Assembly (NCBI RefSeq): GCF_000721175.1
Contig: NZ_JOEZ01000026.1
Coordinates: 32,790 to 96,789 of the forward strand
Length of the DNA stretch: 64,000 nt
Direction of reading: 5' to 3'
From: Streptomyces anulatus
GTDB taxonomy: Bacteria; Actinomycetota; Actinomycetes; Streptomycetales; Streptomycetaceae
The position numbers and the translations under genes were made by a program. How positions within the stretch are numbered: the stretch's first letter is position 1; the number at the start of each line of letters is the position of its first letter. Shown piece after piece: positions 58,764-64,000 of the stretch. Under the pieces are notes generated by a model, which was not told where the DNA came from, made no database searches, and worked only from the letters and a program-made list of their open reading frames with translations.

Positions 58764-59183
58764 TCAGCTGACGCGACGGAAGGAGTCGGCGGCGTCCCGG
58801 GCGAAGTTGCGGTTGGCTTCGAGCCACAGGTGACGGCGGGCATCGGCAACGGGATTGCCCATGCCGCCCTCCGGACGCTCTGCTTCGAGCTCCGCCTTCG
58901 CCAACTGGCCGTGCCAGGTGGCCACGGCGTCGCGGCTCGACTGGAGGGTGTCGAGGAGGGCCTGCCACAGTCCGGTCTCGTACTGGGCGAGCGTGATGGC
59001 CTCGAAGAACCCGTCCATGCGGACGTTCTCAGCCGTCAGCTCCGGCGCCCGCAGCCGCTCCAACGAGGTGGTGCCCCGTCGCAGCGCGTTGGACTTACCC
59101 GCATGCGCAGCGGTCGTGAGCCTCTCCGCGTGCATCCGGCGGTCACGCTCGGCATGGACGTCGTTGGTGCGGGTGCTGCTCAT
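58764..59183 (-). CDS. Hypothetical helical protein (139 aa)
   Basis: ATG 59183 follows GGAAGG. Predicted almost fully helical (FFEAITLAQYETGLWQALLDTL, TWHGQLAKAELEAERP, RRHLWLEANRNFARDAADSF). Basic N-terminus with several His. No cysteines or membrane segments. Direct target of promoter copy 9. No family recognised. Confidence 0.6.
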   Translation of the reverse strand: MSSTRTNDVHAERDRRMHAERLTTAAHAGKSNALRRGTTSLERLRAPELTAENVRMDGFFEAITLAQYETGLWQALLDTLQSSRDAVATWHGQLAKAELEAERPEGGMGNPVADARRHLWLEANRNFARDAADSFRRVS

Positions 59184-59267
59184 GGGGGATTCCTTCCTGA
59201 GGGCGCTCGGGGAGGCTGTCGGGTGCGCCCGTCGGAGAGTCGGGCGGACTGGCTGACAACAAGCTCC

Positions 59268-59296
59268 ACTCTACAGAAATAAATCCAATTAAGCAA
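59268..59296 (-). promoter_or_regulatory. Conserved plasmid promoter, copy 9
   Basis: Minus strand: -35 TTGCTT (59291-59296), spacer starting AATTGGATTTA, -10 TAGAGT (59268-59273). Confidence 0.78.
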
Positions 59297-59428
59297 CTTG
59301 ATTCGATGGGGGTTCGCGCCGCCGCACGGTCGGCCTGCGCCGGCTGGCCGCTGCGGCAGGGCCAGCCAGGACGGTCGAGGGGCTGCGGTGCGCCCGGTGA
59401 CTCGGATCGGCTTGCGGCCGCGCATCGG

Positions 59429-59686
59429 CTACCGCAGCATCCAGAGGTCGGCGTAGGTGAGGACGGCCCTGCGCGGGCGTGTGCCGAGCAGGAGCTCAAC
59501 CAGGACGTCGGCTTCGGTCGCGATGAGGGCGATGTCGAGGGAGCTGGGCAGGCGGGAGCCGTCCAGGATGGCGGGCAGGTGTTCGTAGACGAGCGGTCGG
59601 CCGAGTGCGTCACGGCGTTCGGCCAGCGTGCGGATTCGATCGGCGATCGTCGGTGCGGACGCGGATGAGGGCGTAGGGGTGGTCAC
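59429..59686 (-). CDS. Small protein with HTH-like segment (85 aa)
   Basis: GTG 59686 after GGAGG. The sequence RIRTLAERRDALGRPLVYEHLPAILDG followed by SLDIALIATEADVLVELLLG resembles the helical part of XRE-type regulators of Streptomyces, but without a clear recognition helix. Second gene after promoter copy 10, 48 bp behind its neighbour. Possibly regulatory; low certainty. Confidence 0.5.
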   Translation of the reverse strand: MTTPTPSSASAPTIADRIRTLAERRDALGRPLVYEHLPAILDGSRLPSSLDIALIATEADVLVELLLGTRPRRAVLTYADLWMLR

Positions 59687-59734
59687 AAGGCCTCCGGGGT
59701 GGTCGGGCCCGGTCCAATCATGATGCCTGCCCCG

Positions 59735-60229
59735 TCAGGGCAAGTCGTGGAGTCCGGGGCGATCCATGGTGATATCGAGGGTCGCCGGGTATCCAAGGGA
59801 AATGAACCACTCGGCGAGTCGGTGGTGTATCTCAGGAAGGTACCGGTGGGTGTGACCCAAGATGGACGTGTGCTCCTGCAGCACCCCCGCCATGACCGTG
59901 TCCCAGTGCAGTTGGCGGACCGCGCGCTCCACCGGCGAAGCAGCGCTATCGGGGCCGCCGTTGGCCGCCGTCCAGGCTTCCCGCTCCTCGTTGGTGGCCT
60001 CGAAGCCGCAGAAGCCCAGCTCTGCGAATAGGGCCCCCAGCTTCTTCGTGAGGCTCACGCCCGGGTCGCCGATCCATTCCTCACTGAACAGCTGATCCAG
60101 TGACCGACGCTCGCCAGGCCGATTTCCTTCCTCGCACCACATGCACTCGCCGGGTTCGGCCTCGGGGAGGAAGGCCAGGAACAGGCGGCGGATGACGAAG
60201 GTGTACGGATCGATCAGCGTGGGTCGCAT
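59735..60229 (-). CDS. Hypothetical protein (164 aa)
   Basis: Start ATG 60229. Features: FVIRRLFLAFLPEAEPGECMWCEEGN (a single CMWC pair), GVSLTKKLGALFAELGFCGFE, and a C-terminal His-rich helix (HTHRYLPEIHHRLAEWFISLG). No recognised catalytic motif. First gene downstream of promoter copy 10 with a leader of about 75 nt. Function unknown. Confidence 0.6.
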   Translation of the reverse strand: MRPTLIDPYTFVIRRLFLAFLPEAEPGECMWCEEGNRPGERRSLDQLFSEEWIGDPGVSLTKKLGALFAELGFCGFEATNEEREAWTAANGGPDSAASPVERAVRQLHWDTVMAGVLQEHTSILGHTHRYLPEIHHRLAEWFISLGYPATLDITMDRPGLHDLP

Positions 60230-60310
60230 CGGTACTCCAAGCGGTGAAGGGATGGGGGAGGCGGGGAGTGCTGACCAGCGTGCGAGCTGCCTGCGCCCCG
60301 ACCTGACCTA

Positions 60311-60339
60311 AGCCTACGGCAGTAATTCCAATTATGCAA
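60311..60339 (-). promoter_or_regulatory. Conserved plasmid promoter, copy 10
   Basis: Minus strand: -35 TTGCAT (60334-60339), spacer starting AATTGGAATTA, -10 TAGGCT (60311-60316). Confidence 0.77.
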
Positions 60340-60418
60340 TAGAGGGCTGACGTGTCCTTACCGCCTCGCGCCCGCCCGCCGTCCTCCTCGTGTGCCGTGC
60401 CGGCCTTGGCGGTACGGG

Positions 60419-60949
60419 TCAGGTGAGCAGGGCGGCAATGCGCTCCAGGGCGGCTGTGCGCTGGTGGGCGGTGTACTCGTTCTCGGTGGCAAGCACAGCC
60501 ACGGACGGCTGTTGCCACAAGGGCGCCACGACGGCGGCGATTTCGCGCGCGGCGTGTTGCCAGTGCGGATCGGCGTCCGCGGGCATGAGAAACAGCGGGA
60601 TCTGGAGGCTGGGCGGGTAGGGTTCGCGGTCCAGCGGCCCTGGCTCATGGGCGAGCTCGGCGGCCCGGGCGCGCACCGGCTCGGCCGGGCAGGCGCCGGT
60701 GATCTGTTCCGTGGACGGGGTGATGCCGGCCGCGGCGTACAACTTGGTCTCGGCTGCCGTAAGCCGGGAACGTTGGTGGATGTCCCTGCAGTCTCGCGGG
60801 TCTCCGGCCCGGTCGACCAGGAGGCCGTGCCTCCACACCATGCCGTTACCGAGCACGATCAGCGCCTGATGGAGCGCTTGTGTTCGGTTGCTGTAGGCGC
60901 AGGGGTAGCGGCCGATCAGGTCGGCAAGGGTTGCGCTAACGGGATCCAC
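60419..60949 (-). CDS. Hypothetical protein (176 aa)
   Basis: GTG 60949 is chosen as the first start after the terminator at 61024-61059; the frame is open to 61024, but that part lies in the hairpin. The SD is weak. Features: LADLIGRYPCAYSNRTQALHQALIVLGNGMVW, then a helical C-terminus (HAAREIAAVVAPLWQ, TAHQRTAALERIAALL) seen in parts. No conserved promoter copy lies upstream, so it may depend on readthrough from the RNA ligase gene. Function unknown. Confidence 0.5.
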   Translation of the reverse strand: MDPVSATLADLIGRYPCAYSNRTQALHQALIVLGNGMVWRHGLLVDRAGDPRDCRDIHQRSRLTAAETKLYAAAGITPSTEQITGACPAEPVRARAAELAHEPGPLDREPYPPSLQIPLFLMPADADPHWQHAAREIAAVVAPLWQQPSVAVLATENEYTAHQRTAALERIAALLT

Positions 60950-61023
60950 GTCATCTATCCGATCGGCGAAGGAGCCAGGGGGGCGGCGTGATGAGGGCTC
61001 AGCACGGTTCTGGTGGGCACCCA

Positions 61024-61059
61024 CAAGCGGGGCGGGAGGCTGCGCTCCCGCCCCGCTTG
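61024..61059 (-). terminator. Terminator after RNA ligase gene
   Basis: A perfect 15-bp stem (61024-61038 with 61045-61059), six-base loop, 30 bp past the ligase stop. Its arm shares the core of the hairpin at 57344-57404. Confidence 0.7.
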
Positions 61060-61088
61060 ACGCCCTTGCTTGCCGGAAGGGCGGGGTG

Positions 61089-61862
61089 TCAGTTGCGCTT
61101 GGCGCGGAGCTGGAGGGTGCGCGCGTAGTTCTGGTACCGGGCCTTGGCGATCACGGAGCGGTCCGTGGTCCGCAGAACGATGCCCTCGGGGCGGCCACCG
61201 GCGTCCGGGTCGAGGGCGACCAGGGTCTTGGACAGGTGATGGGTGAGGAAGGCCTGCATCTCATCGATGCCCGTGGGCAGTTCGCTGGCCGCGACCCTGG
61301 CCAGGCGGGGCGCCATCTCGATCTCCTCCTCTGACGCGGTCTCGGTGAGTTCGTCCTCAGTGTGGAAGTACTGGCCGCCGCCGTCGCGCCAGCTCGCGAT
61401 CCGGGCCTGCGGGAGCTCCAGGGTCGCGGCGTCGATCTCCGCCACGTCGAAGAGGCGGTGCCCCAGTGTCGTTCCGCCGGTGTACTGCTTGCTCGCGGCG
61501 GTGATCTTGTTGCCGCCGTAGACCTCCAGGTAGTACACGCGGATGCCGTCAGCGGGTGCGCTGATCCGCTCGGCCAGCGGGCGGAGCGCCTCGACGATCC
61601 CGAGCTTGGGATTCCAGATCCTGTCGCCGCGTGCGTAGAGCAGTTCCTCCCGGCTGCCCAGGAAGTAGTCGCCGCCGGGGAGGGTGATGATCCGCGCGTT
61701 CGTCCCGTCGATCTTCTCGGTGAGGATGACGTCGCCGCTGAAGGCGGTCGCGGTCTCCAGCAGCCCGCCGCTGCGCGGATCGAGCTCGTGGTACGTGAGG
61801 ATCGAGGGGTACTTGGTCGCTGAGTTGAGCGCGTCGAGATCGAGGTTCGCGAGAGCGGGCAT
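61089..61862 (-). CDS. RNA ligase, Rnl2-like nucleotidyltransferase
   Basis: 257 aa. Nucleotidyltransferase motifs in order: motif I TEKIDGTNAR with the AMP-accepting Lys50, FLGSREELL (motif Ia region), RVYYLEVYGG (motif III), GRPEGIVLR (motif IV), and SVIAKAR (motif V). Length and motif spacing suit the Rnl2-type RNA ligase domain without the usual C-terminal extension. It would seal RNA nicks with ATP. ATG 61862 follows GGAG. Probably co-transcribed with the 52-aa gene from promoter copy 11. No kinase-phosphatase or 2'-O-methylase partner is adjacent, so the RNA target (damaged tRNA, for example) is only a guess. Confidence 0.87.
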   Translation of the reverse strand: MPALANLDLDALNSATKYPSILTYHELDPRSGGLLETATAFSGDVILTEKIDGTNARIITLPGGDYFLGSREELLYARGDRIWNPKLGIVEALRPLAERISAPADGIRVYYLEVYGGNKITAASKQYTGGTTLGHRLFDVAEIDAATLELPQARIASWRDGGGQYFHTEDELTETASEEEIEMAPRLARVAASELPTGIDEMQAFLTHHLSKTLVALDPDAGGRPEGIVLRTTDRSVIAKARYQNYARTLQLRAKRN

Positions 61863-61941
61863 GAGTGCTCCAGGTGGAGGGTGTCGGTTGGTGGACGGGG
61901 TGGGGTCGGCCGGAGTGTGTCGGCCGACCCCGAGAGATTTT

Positions 61942-62100
61942 CTAGCGGCAGCCGGGGTGTGAACCGATCACAGCCGACAGGCCCGACATGCCTTCTGTAT
62001 GCAGTGCGTAGAGGGCGTATGCGGGGACCGCGAGGGCCGCGAGCCCGAGCAGGAGGCCCAGCACAATTCCGGCTGTGCGACCGATCACCAGCTTGTTCAT
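61942..62100 (-). CDS. Small membrane or secreted peptide (52 aa)
   Basis: ATG 62100 has AGGAGG five bases upstream. The N-terminal hydrophobic stretch (AGIVLGLLLGLAALAVPAYAL) could be a signal or membrane helix, with VPAYA resembling a signal-peptidase site. The C-terminus ends SHPGCR with a single Cys. First gene behind promoter copy 11, upstream of the RNA ligase. Function unknown. Confidence 0.55.
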   Translation of the reverse strand: MNKLVIGRTAGIVLGLLLGLAALAVPAYALYALHTEGMSGLSAVIGSHPGCR

Positions 62101-62181
62101 TGAGACCTCCTGCTCGGGTAGGCGCGATCCTGAGGGGGGGCGGTGAGGCGACGAGCGTGATCACTCGCCCCGACGCCTCAA

Positions 62182-62210
62182 ACTCTACCGCAGTAAATCC
62201 AATTAAGCAA
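62182..62210 (-). promoter_or_regulatory. Conserved plasmid promoter, copy 11
   Basis: Minus strand: -35 TTGCTT (62205-62210), spacer AATTGGATTTACTGCGG, -10 TAGAGT (62182-62187). Matches the consensus almost perfectly. Confidence 0.8.
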
Positions 62211-63422
62211 CGTAGCGCCCCCGCCCCCGTCGCCCTGGCCGTCCTCTTCTGCCCTCCCCCGCTCGCCGCGCGCGCCGGGTGTCCGCCTGCCTCGCCCCTC
62301 CTCCGCGCGCCGGGTGTCCGCCGCTCCCCGCCGTCCGCCGCTCCCCGCCGTCCGCCGCTCCGGCGCCGAGCCGGTCGCCGCTCCCCGGCCGCCGGCGCCG
62401 GCGGCCTGCCGGGCCGGCCGCGTCCCGGCGCTGTCCGGCTGCGCCCGGCTGCGCTGCGTCGGGTTGTGTCGGGCTGGGAGCTCGGGCTCCTCCTGGTGGT
62501 GGTGTGACTGTGCGCTGCTCCGCCATCGCCGCCCGTCGGCCCCGTGCGCCGCCCGCGGCCGCTCCCCGCCGACCCCTGCGCCGTCGGTGCGCCTGCGGCC
62601 CAGCCGCGCCGCCCGCCGGTCGCCGCTCCCCGCGTCCGCCGCCCGCGTTGCCGTCCGTCGGGTCTCGCCTCGCCGCCCCGGCTCCCCGGCCCCCGGCCCT
62701 CTGCGCGCCGCTCTGCCGCCCGCCGCCGCCCCCGGCTCCCGGCTGCGCCCGCCGCTCCCCGTGCGCCGCCCGCGCCGCGGGCGTGGGCGCGGGCTGGTCG
62801 GTGTCCGCGCCTGCGTGCCGTCGTCTGCGGCGCGGGCCGGGTGCCACCCCGCACGGTGCCCGTGTGTTCGTGGTCCTGGTGGTGTGGCTCCTCGCCGCGT
62901 TCCTGGCTCGGTCTGCCGTCGCGCCGGTCGCCGCCGTGCCGTCGAACCCGGCTCGGAGGTCCCGCTCGCCCGTCGGCCCGTGTGGTGCCGGGCCGGCCCC
63001 GTTCGTTCGCAGGCCACCAGCTGCGCCTTCTGGCCGCGGCCCGCCGCCCGGGCTGCGCCGCCTTCCGCCGCCGGCCGTCGGCCTCCAGCTCGAGCCGGAG
63101 GCCGACGGCCTCGCCGCGCTCGCGCCCTGCGGCCCCGACCGCGCGCTCGCCGTGCCGCCGGGGGCCCCGGGCGCCCGGCCCGTCCGCGTCCCGGTCCGCC
63201 ATGCCGCCCCCGGCCGTCTGCCCCTCGCCGTGCCGCGCCCCGTCAGCCTCGTGGTCCGGCCGTCGTCCGGCCCTGGGCCCGGTCTGCGGCCGCTGGTGGT
63301 GTCCGGCCCGGCCCCCGGTCCCGGCTGGCGTGCTCGCGTGCGCGTCCTCCCGCCCGCCCCTCGACCGTCGCCGCCGGCTCCGGGCTGCCGGGCTAAGGCG
63401 TAATTCGCCTTTCCCGTCCGAG
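62211..63422. other. C-skewed subtelomeric DNA without supported gene
   Basis: About 1.2 kb with a strong excess of C over G on the plus strand and many variants of CGCCGCTCCC, especially 62270-62400 and 62560-62780. Long frames are open on both strands only because stop codons are rare. Their products are Pro/Arg/Ala-rich without SD or protein-like composition. Confidence 0.6.
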
Positions 63423-63482
63423 TGTTACGTGTTGAAATCTTGGGGGATTACGTAACAGGTTTTCGGGCCGAGTTTGTTACGC
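63423..63482. repeat. Subtelomeric TGTTACG cluster with inverted repeat
   Basis: TGTTACGT at 63423-63430, its inverse CGTAACA at 63451-63457 (an 8-bp arm pair around 19-20 bases), and TGTTACGC at 63475-63482. The same motif precedes the Tap/Tac-like gene four times. No gene is supported between here and the end; 63483-63935 shows only a weak stem at about 63711-63743. Confidence 0.65.
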
Positions 63483-63935
63483 TTTATGGAGCGGCTTCTG
63501 ACGGAGAATAAGCAGCGGCGCACACCGCATTGTTGCCGCTTTCTCTGATTTCTTGTCAGATTTCATCCCGGCAAGGCCCTGAAACCTCGTTTCAAGTGCC
63601 ACCGACCCTTTTCTATTACTCTGGTGGTGTAGACCAGTTGTCAGCCGTCGCCGAGTATGGTTATGATGAACCGTCAGAAAGCAGCCGACGCCGACCCGCT
63701 TGCCACCCCCTCTTGTTGCTGCCATACTGTAACCACAAGAGAGCGGGCCCAAGGAGCCCGGAGGGCGACGCGGGGCCCACCGAAACACAACTACACAAGC
63801 CGCTGACCAGCCAAAACACCCCACCAACGGCACACAGCCTACTCAGCCGGCACTCCCACCGAACCACCAGCCACCCCCGCCGACCCTCACGAAAATCACA
63901 AAGAGTAGCGGCACCCGCCCCACCCTCTCCTCCAG

Positions 63936-64000
63936 CGTTGCGGAGCAACGCAACAGCATTCCGTCGCGAAGTGACGGCGCGTCATGTTGCCGGAGGCAAC
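63936..64000. repeat. Right telomere: hairpins with purine triloops
   Basis: 63936-63952: 7-bp stem with GGA loop (GCGTTGC/GCAACGC, core GCGGAGC). 63961-63977: 5-bp stem plus one G-T and one C-G pair around a GAA loop. 63972-63984: alternative 5-bp stem with GCG loop. 63986-64000: 6-bp stem with GGA loop ending on the last base. GNA triloops closed by C-G are typical of Streptomyces linear replicon ends. This is either the physical end or the innermost palindromes. Confidence 0.7.

Noticed and set aside
62279..63455. Three long plus-strand frames and one minus-strand frame of up to about 680 codons
   Set aside because: Stops are rare in this C-skewed DNA; products are low-complexity, no SD or conserved motif.

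Overview
The window looks like the right arm of a Streptomyces linear plasmid, or a similar linear mobile replicon. The DNA is very GC-rich with third-position GC bias, GTG and TTG starts are common, and the gene content is typical of Streptomyces: WhiB-like, SsgA-like, HutC-type GntR, TraB/Spd-type transfer genes and a telomere operon. The last 65 bases are a run of short hairpins with purine GNA triloops, the hallmark of Streptomyces telomeres. The final hairpin closes exactly on the last base, so the window may end at the physical end of the molecule. About 7 kb inside that end is a two-gene operon: a 1188-residue Tap/Tac-like protein and a 212-residue terminal-protein candidate.

Layout. 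0-8.3 kb: small leftward operons with a solitary PglX-like adenine methyltransferase, two proteins built from tandem helix-turn-helix-like modules, and a GP88-family protein. 8.5-17.9 kb: an amidoligase system made of a gamma-glutamylcyclotransferase-like protein, a stand-alone class II glutamine amidotransferase, three tandem amidoligase paralogues, a Cys-rich DUF4417-like protein and a ParB-like protein. 18-32.5 kb: two leftward blocks encoding a type IV secretion system (replication-relaxation protein, coupling ATPase, VirB1/NlpC-P60-type hydrolase, VirB6-, VirB4-, VirB3- and TcpC/VirB8-like proteins). Each block is preceded by the same 31-bp element. 32.5-37.4 kb: a sigma-like protein, an iteron-like repeat region and a winged-helix replication-initiator candidate. 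37.3-46.5 kb: a GntR/HutC regulator with an inverted-repeat operator, then a rightward WhiB-like, Spd-like and TraB (FtsK-like) transfer operon. 46.7-50.2 kb: SsgA-like, VWA, lipoprotein and zinc-ribbon genes. 50-52.9 kb: inverted repeats and small genes. 53-57.3 kb: telomere operon. 57.4-62.2 kb: short leftward operons, including an Rnl2-like RNA ligase. 62.2-64 kb: C-skewed DNA without supported genes, then the telomere.

Two features tie the window together. First, a nearly identical promoter (TTGCNTAATTGGANNTA, a 17-bp spacer, then a TANNNT -10 box) occurs eleven times, with one spacer variant and one decayed copy. It drives most of the small accessory operons, so they probably form one regulon. 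Second, the motif TGTTACG is clustered both in front of the telomere operon and about 0.5 kb from the telomere.

Functions come from motifs read by eye; no database search was possible. Assignments of TraB, T4SS ATPases, amidoligases, RNA ligase, GntR, WhiB-like and SsgA-like proteins are fairly secure. The telomere-protein, replication-initiator and iteron assignments are well-motivated inferences.
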